The notes under the pieces are model-generated. The model was given only the letters and a program-made list of their open reading frames with translations. It searched no databases and was not told the DNA's origin. Shown one piece after another: positions 52,248 to 62,677 of a DNA stretch of 64,000 bases. The translations under genes were made by a program, and so were the position numbers. The stretch spans positions 2,108,001 through 2,172,000 of the forward strand of contig OY751485.1 of assembly GCA_963565915.1 (NCBI GenBank). Direction: 5' to 3'. Numbering within the stretch: the stretch's first letter is position 1; each line of letters opens with the position of its first letter. Source of the stretch: Entoloma clypeatum. Taxonomy: Eukaryota > Basidiomycota > Agaricomycetes > Agaricales > Entolomataceae.

Positions 52248-54033
52248 ATGGCAAGCCCTACTCGGTCCAAGATTCCCTACGGCAAGTATTTGATCTTTAC
52301 TCAGGCTTCTTGCTGACATGTAAATTAGTTCGGCTTGGGAAATCTGGCTTAAAGGTGTCGAAGATCATCCTCGGTACTATGCAGTATGGTACGCCTGAAT
52401 GGCAGAAGTGGGTTCTTGGCGAAGAGGAAGCTATCAAGCATATCAAATTTGCGTGCGTCTGCGTTGAAACTATGAAAGCTTGTGCGAACCAAATAACAAC
52501 ACCGACAGATATGACGCTGGAATCCAGACATTTGATACTGCCGACGTGATTGCGTTGATTCAATCACTTTGACGCCTTGCTCAAAAATTGACCACTGCAG
52601 GTATATTCCAATGGTCTCTCCGAGGTAATCCTGGGAAAAGCCATCAAGCAACTCGACCTTCCTCGGAATGAAATCGTCGTGCTGACGAAAGTGAGTTCAC
52701 CGAAGGGACCATCTTTTACAGTCTGACTCGTTTCATGAGATATACGGCACAGTTGCCCGCGAATACAACGATATCAGGATCTTAAATCCCAGTTACAAAG
52801 CCGACGAGAACGGATATGTTAATCAACATGGCCTAAGCCGCAAAGTGAGCCCCTGATTCTATTCTAAACTCCAGTGGCAGACATGAATCTACTCTGATAA
52901 AAAGCACATCTTCGAGGCAGTGAAGAGCAGCTTGAAACGCCTGCAACTTGACTACATCGATATTTTGCAATGTAACCCTCCCCCCCCTAGTGAAGACTGT
53001 TAATATTTGACCGAGCTCTATTCATGTTTAGGCCACCGGTTTGACCCAGAAACCCCCATCGAAGAGACTGTGGGTTCGGTTTATAGTCCCTTCGAAGGAA
53101 GGCTGATCTTTCTACAGATGCAAGCCCTCCACGATGTGGTTCAAGCTGGATATGTTCGGTACATTGGAATGAGCTCGTGTTGGGCATGGCAATGTGATTC
53201 GATGCTCTTTTACTTCTGCATCCATTAACACCCACCCTTCTTTTCCAGTCCATGCAATGCAGAGTAAGTATATATGTTATTAATTTCATAGAAGCTAAAA
53301 TCACGTCAAGGTTATGCGATCACCAACAGACTCACGCCTTTCATATCTATGCAAAACCATTACAATCTCTTGTATCGCGAGGAAGAACGTGAAATGTTCC
53401 CTACACTGAAGGTGAGAGCAAACAAACAAATAACGATAATCGCCAGCACTGAAAACGTCAGTTATTTGGGGTCGGGGCGATCCCCTGGTCTCCTCTCGCG
53501 CGAGGACTCCTGACTCGACCTTTATTAGAGAAGACCTTGCGAGGTTCTACGGATTTGTCAGTCATATTGTTGTCTACGAGAGGATATACTTTTTTACACC
53601 ACACCCTAGCATGATCGGAAAATACGGTGGTGCTGATGGAACTGCGGAGATTTTGAAACGGCAAGTGCCAATTGGACGGCGTAACCTATATCCCAATTGA
53701 CCCTCAACGACCCCAGTGTCGAGGAAATTGCAAACCAGAAGGGAACGAGTATGGCCCAAATCAGTATTGCCTGGAGCTTGTCGAAAGAAGGTCAGGATTC
53801 TGCTGCGAAGCTTCAAGTTCCGTATGTTGAATGTCCTGCAGGAGTTGCTGCCCCGATTGTCGGTACAACAAACCTGAAGAATTTGGAAGAGATCATAGGT
53901 GATCTTCCCTCTCTTTATCCTTTTGGCATCTGTTCGAACGATTTGCATAGGAGCTGTTCGGATCGAGCTAACCGACGAAGAAATCAGATACCTCGAGGAG
54001 CCCTACAAGGCGCAGGCTATTATTGGCCATTGA
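52248..54033 (+). CDS. Aldo/keto reductase (aryl-alcohol dehydrogenase-like)
   Basis: NADPH-dependent TIM-barrel oxidoreductase. Exons: [11 protein letters not shown] | [42 protein letters not shown] | [12 protein letters not shown] | [20 protein letters not shown] (catalytic Asp and Tyr in DTAD/VYS), NEIVVLTK (catalytic Lys), [35 protein letters not shown] (catalytic His), [116 protein letters not shown]. All four tetrad residues are present. About 11 introns in 1.8 kb; the first (52282-52328) is GC-AG with donor GCAAGT. Substrate probably aryl alcohols/aldehydes or related (family inference). Confidence 0.9.
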
Positions 54034-54473
54034 TAAGAACACAGGTTCGAGAGGTGAAATTGCCGTTGCAAGGGGTGGCTTGGTTGTTTTTATACACCAG
54101 GCCGTTGTAGAATTGACGAGATCCAATCATCGTTTGTCTCTCGTCTTAATCTTGGCAGGTTGAATCGATCATGCAAGTGGGTTTATCGTGAGCAGCGAAT
54201 AACCATTCAAATTCGCCAGAGGTGTTGATTGATTGTGGCGCGAATGTCCAACGAATTCGGTGGCGTGCTTAGATGCCAAATTGGGAGAAGACCATCAGCT
54301 CTATCCTCCCTTTTGATGCAGTCATGTCAGGACCCACAAACCGTGACGCGTTTGGCGGATAGGAACCCCGGCCTCGCCCTCGGCTTGTTGAGCGTCTAGA
54401 AATCTCTCTTCCACAACCCTGCACGACCGACCTCAGGCGCCTTCAGCGTCCACAAAAATCCCTCGCAACACTC
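54034..54473. other. Intergenic region
   Basis: 440 bp upstream of the zinc-finger gene, no feature recognised. Confidence 0.35.
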
Positions 54474-55206
54474 ATGTTCACTAATCAGTTTACGAGATCA
54501 AGCGATCGTCCTGGTAAAGGGGCTGGTCCGCTTGTTATCAGCGATCCTGGAAAGCAAGTACCCATATGTACCCAATCTGTCTCGTCTGGAGGGAATGAGG
54601 AGTGAGTACGACTGATTTTCACGACTATTAGTCGTGATTTGATCCACCAGTAGATTCGTCAGGAGTCATCCTGGAGTTGAATCGCTTGTAGGACATAATA
54701 TGCGAGCTCGAGTTCCCATAGATCTACCCAAAAGTTCTTTGGTAGAGTGTCGCCCCAGAATATTTTCTTCAAGATCCTTTTGACGTATCTTGCAGCCTGA
54801 TATATATCCCTCCCCGCAAATGGGATGGTCGACGCCAATGGAAGGTTACAACAGCGATGGAACGTCCGCAGGCAGCCTTCCAGGCATGGATGGGATGCGG
54901 AATTTCCTCCATGAACAACCTCCTCGAAGGTTTGTTCATGACAACACAATCATCTGTCCTTATGAATGGTGCAACACCACTTTCAAGAGATCCAATGATC
55001 TGGTCAGGCATCTAGCCACGGCTTCTGTACACAGGGCTTCCACCCAGACAGCGCGGGGTACAGGCAGCACAGAGGCATCTACAACCTGTAGCAGATGTGG
55101 TGAAAGGTTTTCTCGCCCCGACGCTCGCAAACGCCACGAACTGAGGGATTCGTGTCGAAAGCTGAAGCCCCTTCGAAAAGACCCTGAAAAGGATGGTGGA
55201 AATTGA
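54474..55206 (+). CDS. C2H2-type zinc-finger protein
   Basis: Exon chain MFTNQFTRSSDRPGKGAGPL, VISDPGKQVPICTQSVSSGG, NE | DRFVRSHPGVESLVGHNMRA, RVPIDLPKSSL | PDIYPSPQMGWSTPMEGYNS and onward. Finger 1: IICPYEWCNTTFKRSNDLVR then HLATASVH, i.e. C-x4-C-x12-H-x6-H. Finger 2: CSRCGERFSRPDARKRHELR then DSC, a C2HC variant with C-x2-C-x12-H-x5-C.

The wide C-x4-C spacing in finger 1 and the Cys replacing the last His in finger 2 are common in Agaricomycete transcription factors. Introns start at the GTGAGT near 54601 and at GTAGAG near 54740; both keep frame. About 203 aa, ending PLRKDPEKDGGN. Probable DNA-binding regulator; targets unknown. Confidence 0.78.
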
Positions 55207-55409
55207 ACCTGTGGGGTGGAAACTGTCTCGCTTGAGATTAATTGGTTCTTGAATACAATGACTGATCACCCTGCAATGTGGGATAGTCAAAAGCATCATT
55301 GCTGTTGCGGGTTTAAATTAGAAAATACATATTGGACGTGTTGTTCAGGGCTTTCTGTGAGTGATAACTGGGGCATATATATCGAGCAGGCCCTGGTGGT
55401 ACATAACGT

Positions 55410-56337
55410 TTATCCCTCGCTTTCGTGAAGGTGCCTGCAAGACATGGTTTAGGATTCAATTCAGAGGATGGAGCGAACAGGCTTACTGGCCGAGAACTTT
55501 GTTCATTCGAAACATGTCAATTTTGTCCACCCCAAAGACCGCCTTGAGATTGGTGTCACATAAAATCTCCTTTTTATTATCCGGGTTCTGTAGTCCGTTT
55601 TCCTTGATATAAACCCAAAGATGTTTGACCACCTGTGGTCTTGACAGTTTGTCGATATTGAGAAGAGTCGCCAGCGGCTCACTGTAAAAGAAGCAGGCTG
55701 AGTGAACAATCCGCCCGGACAAAGTCAAGAAGCACCTCAAAGCATATTCTTTCGCAAATCCACCCTTGGCAGAACCACCTGTCGACCTTTTCTTCTTCGG
55801 CTTCTTGTCCCTGTGTTCATCATCACTGCTAGCCTCGTCCGATTCGACAGTCGAAGAACTTTTCTTCGTCCTGCCACCTCTTTTCCCTGTCCCGCCCGCG
55901 TTCACCCGACTCTTGGTCGTTGTCCTCCGCGAACGACTGTTGATTTCGTCGTTCAGTCTACGAGCGAGTTCTGCATCGCTGAGTTCCGTCTTCCCCGCTT
56001 TCCTCGCTTTTTTCGGTTGCGGCACTTTTTCCTCGTCGTCACCATCTTCCTTCCCATCCTCAGTGTCATTCTCTAGTTTCCTTTTCCGCGGAGTTGCCTC
56101 AGTCTCCTCTACCTGACGACTTCCCCCTGCTCGTCCAGCGCTCACCTTCTCATATACCCTGGCAATTACTGCATCGACGTCGTCCTTGTTCTTTTTTAAG
56201 AACTGCGGAGTCAAGGAAGAGTCCAAGTCTGGTAGTTGATGCCGAACACGTCGCGCGCTGATGGTCTCTAAGTCAATGTCCGGAGCAGACAAGATGTTGA
56301 GAATGAAAGGTTCGAGCGTGTTGAAGTCAAATGCCAT
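55410..56337 (-). CDS. SWIB/MDM2-domain protein with DEK_C N-terminus (UAF30-like)
   Basis: Start MAFDFNTLEPFILNILSAPD, IDLETISARRVRHQLPDLDS, FLKKNKDDVDAVIARVYEKV: a DEK C-terminal-like helical domain (residues 1-75). The middle is charged and disordered with nuclear signals (PRKRKLENDTEDGKEDGDDE, DKKPKKKRSTGGSAKGG). C-terminal SWIB: LSEPLATLLNIDKLSRPQVV, KHLWVYIKENGLQNPDNKKE, ILCDTNLKAVFGVDKIDMFR, MNKVLGQ | HLHESEG. The last intron is fixed by GTAAGC inside an apparent LGQ-stop, giving the usual QHLHE end. Same architecture as yeast Uaf30/Tri1, acting in rDNA transcription (UAF complex) or chromatin. About 275 aa, complete. Confidence 0.9.
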
Positions 56338-56439
56338 TCCCTGGTAATGAGGGCGGCTTGGGCTGCGTTGCCTGATAAGAAGTGACACAAGTCGAGAATC
56401 GCGTTCAACAGCACGTGATTACCCACAGTCTACTGTACA

Positions 56440-59400
56440 CTATCGAATGACAGCCCAATCATTCTGTGCAGGGTCTACCGGTCGCGGAAACCCTCCTTCA
56501 CGTTGCCTTTGTGCGTCTGGTCGTTCGTCTTGCTCTCTTCGCATGCGTTCAACAAACCGTGTGCGAACATAGAGAAGGACCGATATCGCCAGACAGAGCA
56601 ACACCAGAATAGCTGTCTCTGTAACATCATCAAGGCCACCCTCTTCACGATTCCCTCCCCGCAATGCCCCCTCGAAATAGTCTTCGGGGCCGAAGTCGCT
56701 CTCTCGCTCTTGTTCCACATTTCTACGCTCTCGTGCCCACTAAAATTCTGCCGTAAGCACAAAAAACCGCTTACAGTTGTTGAGCAGCACACACCTGAAT
56801 TGGATCTTCGTCGTCCTCTGGTCGTTGGTGGGCGCTTCGACGCCTGCGGAAATCTTCTTTGGCTTTGCCAAGGTACCATGGCCCATCTTCGTCGTCAGCA
56901 TAATCCCGCATTTCATCCCGGATGGAATTTGGATCGGCCGTAGTTTCCTGTTTAGGGCTGTCAAGCTCGCGCCCTTCTCTCGGCTTTGGGCCAATATCTG
57001 TGAGTGACGTCTTCTTTTTTGGTCCAAGGGTAGAGTAGCATATATGACGCACTGGTTTCTTCCTCATCGGGATACCAGATATTGAGACCGTCTTTTCCGC
57101 CCATGAGAGTGTGCCAAATACTGCGGATATAAAGTTTCCCCAGAGAAAGTAGTACAGGCAAGTATGCTTCAGAATTCGTCTCATAGGCAAGGTCGTAATG
57201 CCTTTTCGCGAGATGGAAATCCTAAAGTAGGATAAAAAGGTTTTATCAACTTTATATCCAGCTCGCAGCAAGGGCTTCCTACCTGCGGTACGCCCACTCC
57301 ATTCTCATACATCCACCCAAGGTTCCACATCGCAAGCGCACTCATTTGTGTGTCAGTAGCGGATTGATAATATCTTGCCGCTTTCTCCAAACGCGTCGAC
57401 TCTTGTTCTTCTGGGATCCCGAGGCCATGATAATAATAGTCACCAACTTTGACGAGGGCGTCGATGTTGCGCTGGGCTGCCGCACGTATCCATTGCGTTA
57501 GAGCAAGCCGCGCAGTGCCATTAGATGGTGTGATGGGCGAGAAGCGTGTTAAGCGCAGAATACTTCTGTCTGTACGACAAACAGTCCAATCAACCAGGGT
57601 CTCGGGAGATTCTGCGCCGAAATTTACCTTGATCCAGAACATAAGCTAGGTTGTTCTGCGCGATTTCCGAACCTCTTTCGGCGGCAATCCACCATTTCAA
57701 CATTGCTGTTTCCTTGCCGTGTTCCGCCGTGGACATCCATGCAACTTCGGCATCACGAAGTAAATCTTCATCCCAGTTCCCTCGTTCTGCAACCAATTTG
57801 TGGAATGACACTGCCATCGCGCAAGAGCTGGATGCAATGTGAGGGTGTTCCCTCGCCGTCAAGGCCTGAGCAGACGCTATTTCTCCGAGGTAGTAATATG
57901 CTTCGAGGGGTGACCCATGACGAACAGCGTTCTCAAAGTGTACCGTTGCCGCTGCAAGCTCGCCACGGCCTAGAATCTCCTATCAACACTCCACTATCAC
58001 ACTCGTATCGACAGGAAGATTTACCGTAATGGTATTTTCCTAGATTGACTTGAGCCTCAGCGAGCTCTTGGGCTGCCGCAACGTTCAAGTGTTTCACTGC
58101 TTTTTTGATATCAGCCTTGACTCCCGGTACCAAACCATCCCTATATATAATTCCAAGGCCGTTGTGACATTCCCTGTCCCCGTGTTCTGCCCCTCTCTCA
58201 AACCACATCTTCGCGATAGTTGGGTCTGCTTTGACGCCTTCTCCTCTGAGATACATGCGGCCGAGATACCCAGCGCTAGCCGCGGCAAAACCCACCGGGC
58301 CCTGTTCATCTTTGGGAGGTGGTGATTTAGACAGAGGGTTTGGTGGATCGCGAGGCCACACTTGACGCGCAATCTGTAAGAAATAGTGCCTCGCGTGCGC
58401 GTAATTTCTGGGCACGGCTCCAACGCCCTCACTGCCGGATGCGATGCCGCCTGGACAAGCATATAAACTACCTTGATAGAAAATCTTCCCAAGTCGGTAA
58501 GCAAAGTCAACCTCACCGCGGTCGGCATTGAACTAGAAAGATTACATGAATAAGCTTCTAGAGAGGGAAATATTCAGCACGCACGAGATAGTATTCAAGT
58601 ACATCCTCCCAAGTTTCGCCTGCATCCAACGCCAATCCCGCCTTGATTGCGGGCCTATGGCCATTGAATCCTGTCGAAGCAACGCTCGCCCCTGGTCCGT
58701 AGACCCCGCCCACAAGGTCAGATAAACGCGTCGAAGAGTGAGGTAGTGTTCGGCCGCCCGGAGGTCCCGACAGGAATTTAGCCATGACTGCAGAAAGATG
58801 AACGAGGGTCTAATAAAAGTAACGCGAGGGGGCCTGCCTTGTTCAGAAGCACTTTCATACCAAAACGAGGCAGGTTCGCAGCTTTCTTGGGTGCCAATCC
58901 CACTCCAATAGCGATAAGCAAGGGTCATTTGTGCGCCTCTATTTCCTCCGTTGGCGGCAAACGTGTAATAGAGTTGAGCCTTGGCTTGATCCACCGGAAT
59001 AACATCATGGTAGCCGGTGCTATAGAAGAATGCAACATAGGACTGAGAAGTAGCGTTTCCTGTTTCTTTTGCGTGCTTCAAGAAACCGTTGAAAGCGGCC
59101 CTTGGATTAGGCGTAAAATACCGTGTCGGAGGAAACTAGGAGGACATTAAGAAACAGCGCAAGTCACGGATGCCAAAAGAGTCACCAGAGATATATGTGC
59201 CAGGGTGTAAAGGGCATCCAAATTTCCCAACTCTGTGGAATGCTCGAGTAGATCCACCACTTTTATTGATTTTCCGCGTAATTCATCCTCCTTCCGTTTC
59301 GAATTGTTGAGTCCCAATCCTTCCTTGCCGAGCGTGCTTGAAAGTCGGCGAAGCGTATACTGATGTACTTTGACCGCAATTCGCAAGGCACTCCCAACGG

Positions 59401-59935
59401 GCCCTTGACCCTGTATACTCGGCAGGAACGAGGACAGAAGGGATTTCGTATTGGAAGTAGTAGCTGCGAGAGAGGGATCGAATGTATGTGCTGGTGGATG
59501 TGCGGTCAACGTCGCCAGTGTAGTCATCGCTTGTTTATATGCTCGAGTAGCTACAAAAGCCATCAGTTATACCATACCGAGCTTTGGAATGAAAGGAGCA
59601 CACCCTCGGCTGCCTGATTCAAGTCCATGCTCTCCGCAAGTGTGTTCTGGAAGGTGGATATATGAGCGTGTGATCGAGGTGGTAACAAGTAGATCCTTAC
59701 AGAGGGAATATTGTTATCGACGAGCGTAGCAGTGAGTGGTTGGGGCTCTATTGCGCTCTTCTTGTACTCTGATTCCTGATGTTCAGTCAATGATTCCGCG
59801 TCGAAGGAGAAGGCTAGAGGCGCGTACAGGTGAATCCTCCGACATGCTGGTTGCGTGCGATAGAGTGGCGAGAGCGATCAGCCCGAAGGCTAGCCATGTC
59901 GCGCGTCTGGCACAAATCTTGCCTTTGGGCTTCAT
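56440..59935 (-). CDS. HRD3: ERAD ubiquitin-ligase subunit HRD3/SEL1L
   Basis: ER membrane glycoprotein that holds misfolded lumenal proteins for Hrd1. Signal peptide MKPKGKICARRATWLAFGLI with ALATLSHA; acidic linker SEDSPESEYKKSAIEPQPLT. Sel1 (TPR-like) repeats: MTLAYRYWSGIGTQESCEPA with SFWYESASEQG; GYLGRMYLRGEGVKADPTIA with KMWFERGAEHGD; CHNGLGIIYRDGLVPGVKAD with IKKAVKHLNVAAAQ; AVWM-type and WNLGWMYENGVGVPQ units. After a charged stretch (DEMRDYADDEDGPWYLGKAK) comes one transmembrane helix, TAILVLLCLAISVLLYVRTR, and a short cytosolic tail ending PAQNDWAVIR. Many short introns. Roughly 850-900 aa, usual for HRD3. It lies 53 bp upstream of the 3' end of the next same-strand gene. Confidence 0.92.
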
Positions 59936-59988
59936 GTTCCGAAAAGTTGAGTAGTGAGGAGGACGAGGGCTGGGACACGTTCAAGAAA

Positions 59989-61074
59989 TCATACACGTCG
60001 TCGGCCACGTGATACTACTACTTTACAGTTGTCTATGCATACCAACTTTTCCCTCTGATCCTCTGGCAATGAAGCCATAGCTTCCCGGAGAAACATCCAG
60101 AGGGAATCGTGCAAAGGATAGAGCTTAACCAAGGCTAGCGCGTGTTCCGCCAGTGCCACTTCGGAGATGAAGCAGCCCAATATATCTCTTCTGCTATGTT
60201 GTTCCAGGCCTCGCAACAGCCGGCCTAAGCTACAAAGGTAGTACATCGCAGAGTAGTCGGATATGTGGAGATCAACCCAATGAAGCAAAACATTGTATTC
60301 AGAAGTCAAGACGTCAACTAGAGGGTGGCGGGAATCATCGTCTGAAACTGAATGGATCTGACCACCGACGTCTTCCGTGATGAAATGCCAATGCGCCCAT
60401 GCATGGTAGTTGCGAGGGTATCTCTCGCATGCATGACGAACAATCGCGAATTCCTTTGAGATGAGTTGCAAAGGAATGTTGAAGAAACCCGGGGATGGCC
60501 GCCCGAATGGGCTCTCTCGATGATTGAATTCGCGTTCAGTGCAGAGCTGTCCAAATATCCAACGGCGATGGCTCCAGAGGGTAGACTGCTTTGCATAGTC
60601 ATCAGATGCTTGTAAAAGCAATTCGGTATATTCAAGTTCTTTCACATGGTTATGGAAACCACTTTGAATCAGACGTTTCCTATGATTGAGTGCGGTTTGG
60701 TGTGCAGGATTGGCCAGAAGAATGACGGTCAGAGATGCTAGAGTTATGTTCGGGTCTGATGATCGCGACGCCCAGAACAAATCCAACGCGATCAAATATA
60801 GGTGGTAGAGCACTTTCTTCGGTACGCCGAGATTTCCATTGACATAGAGAAAGGGGAACTCGGGGGTTAAGAGCGGGGCATTTGGGTCCCCTGAGCCACT
60901 CCTCTCGATTGAAGACCATTCAGCCAAACCTCCAGGAATGATCTCAACAGAAAGACTGTTTTGCACCCAATCAATGAGTGATTCAAGCAAGATCATGGAG
61001 AAGACGCACGGAGGTTCTGACAAGGTCGCAGCTAGTTGCAATACTAACTCCCTGTCCTTCTCTCGCATCATCAT
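59989..61074 (-). CDS. Protein prenyltransferase alpha-subunit repeat protein (PTAR1-like)
   Basis: Single exon; ATG 61074 (MMMREKDRELVLQL) is the first true ATG, giving about 361 aa. PPTA repeats are visible: NPAHQTALNHRKRLIQSG, QSTLWSHRRWIFGQL, CERYPRNYHAWAHWHFITED (NYHAW motif), ISDYSAMYYLCSLGRLLRGL, LYPLHDSLWMFLREAMASLP. The order and spacing fit PTAR1/RGGT-alpha-like proteins rather than the farnesyltransferase alpha subunit RAM2. Metazoan PTAR1 pairs with a beta subunit to geranylgeranylate Ykt6; the same role here is inference. Start divergent from oligoribonuclease by 96 bp. Confidence 0.82.
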   Translation of the reverse strand: MMMREKDRELVLQLAATLSEPPCVFSMILLESLIDWVQNSLSVEIIPGGLAEWSSIERSGSGDPNAPLLTPEFPFLYVNGNLGVPKKVLYHLYLIALDLFWASRSSDPNITLASLTVILLANPAHQTALNHRKRLIQSGFHNHVKELEYTELLLQASDDYAKQSTLWSHRRWIFGQLCTEREFNHRESPFGRPSPGFFNIPLQLISKEFAIVRHACERYPRNYHAWAHWHFITEDVGGQIHSVSDDDSRHPLVDVLTSEYNVLLHWVDLHISDYSAMYYLCSLGRLLRGLEQHSRRDILGCFISEVALAEHALALVKLYPLHDSLWMFLREAMASLPEDQREKLVCIDNCKVVVSRGRRRV

Positions 61075-61170
61075 GCTAGGAAGGTGGAAGATAAATATGT
61101 ATGCAACTCCCACACAACTCCCATAACAAGCTCAAATACTACTGAGTCCCACCGAGTACTAACTAAGTGC
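61075..61170. promoter_or_regulatory. Divergent intergenic region: PTAR1-like and oligoribonuclease
   Basis: 96 bp between opposite start codons; must carry both core promoters. A direct motif is not evident. Confidence 0.4.
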
Positions 61171-62301
61171 ATGCTCTGGCTTCCCAGCATCCTGCGGCAT
61201 TGCAGGCTGACCTGCCTTATCCCAGCTGCCTCGGGATCGCGCCGCCACTTTCTCACTCACACCAAGGCTAGAAATTACATGGTCAAACCACTCGAATTCC
61301 ACGATGGTCCCCTGGTGTGGGTCGACTGCGAGATGACGGGCCTCGACCCTCGGACAGATAAAATCCTGGAGATTGCGGTTGGTCATGGATGTTCTACATT
61401 TCGGCCACTGATCCACGAGGTAAACAGGTCGTCATCACGAATGGAAACCTTGAAATCGTCGATGAAGGCCTCCAGTTCGTCGTTCGGACCGACAAAGCAA
61501 TATTGGAGGGGTGAGTCTCATTTATGTATATCCCAAAAACGACACAAAAACCCCCCAAACAATTCCAGAATGGGTGAATGGTGCAGGATGCAACATGGCC
61601 AGGTCAGTTTTTCAACTTTCCTGGAGACAGCACGACTAACCTGTTCAAGTCTGGTCTAACAGCAGCCTGTCTGGCATCTCCTCATTCCAAGGAGCACGTC
61701 AGTAAAATCATTCTAGAGTACATCAAAAAGAGGATCCCGCGACAGCGTATTGGAGTTCTCGCAGGCAATTCAGTCCACGCAGATAGAGCATTTCTCGCGG
61801 AAGAGATGCCTGATATCCTCGACTGGCTCCACTATCGGTCTCTCCTCTGTATTCATCTGAGAAAGAGATATATTGACGCAACGTTTCTCTCAACAGTATA
61901 GTCGGTATGTGGCGCTGTTTTTAGCTATTCATATCGTGTGACCGAAGTTCGACCTTTCAGATGTCTCGTCAATCAAGGTGACAGTCTTCTCGATTCTATC
62001 CTGATCACGCTCTCAGGAGGTCTCTTGCTCAGGAATTATCCCGGCGATGGTACCCCTTAAACAACCTCCCCAAGCGAGAAAGCAACCATAGGTGCGTATA
62101 CATAAAAGTATCCAGAGGATGCCGACAACACCTGATTCCTTCATCAGAGCTTTGGACGACATTCGGGGTTCAATCAGAGGTAGGGTTCTTGACCGACGAG
62201 CTCACCCCACTCCGCTTATGGACCAATTAGAACTGCAGTGGTATCGCGACAACATATTTGTTCCGCCTGTACCACGTTCGCCATCTTTCAAAAAAGTCTA
62301 G
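61171..62301 (+). CDS. REX2: Oligoribonuclease (DEDDh 3'-5' exoribonuclease)
   Basis: Degrades 2-5-nt RNA fragments, in fungi mainly mitochondrial. N-terminus MLWLPSILRHCRLTCLIPAA with SGSRRHFLTHTKARN is basic and acid-free, a likely mitochondrial presequence. Catalytic blocks: LVWVDCEMTGLDPRTDKILE (Asp and Glu of DEDD), VVITNGNLEIVDEGLQFVVR, GMGEWCRMQHGQ, SGLTAACLASPHSKEHV, IGVLAGNSVHADRAFLAEEM (third acidic), LHYR | IVD | VSSIK (His and last Asp), ELSRRWYPL, RALDDIRGSIRELQWYRDNI. An 8-nt microexon, 61897-61904, is required to make HYR-IVD-VSSIK. Last exon ends PSFKKV. About 230-240 aa, complete, all five catalytic positions present. Confidence 0.93.
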
Positions 62302-62677
62302 TGCTAGACACCGTTTTTGGCACCAACAAATCCTCAACAAAATCATACAAGAAAGTTTTATCTTATGAAGGTTTGTGAAAATCATAACGATGTTCCACAA
62401 GCCGAACGATAGAGAACATCTCCGGCTTGTTCACTCATAGAAATTGAGCTTGCACTCTCACCGTCTGTGGCACTCGTTCGGATAGCTAATGTCCAAGTAA
62501 TATCCAACATTGTATAACCTGTATTTCTTTTACAAGAAGTACTGTCCAAACTTCTGGTCTAAGACGAAGGGTAAAAAAGATCATACGTCACGAAAAGGTA
62601 TGTAGTTCCTTAGGCAAGAAGCACATCATAAAATCGTAAGAACACAATGATACAAAGTCAATGCCCGGAAGGCTCCA
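62302..62677. other. Convergent intergenic spacer
   Basis: 376 bp between the oligoribonuclease stop and the stop of the ferric-reductase-like gene; no feature recognised. Confidence 0.4.
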
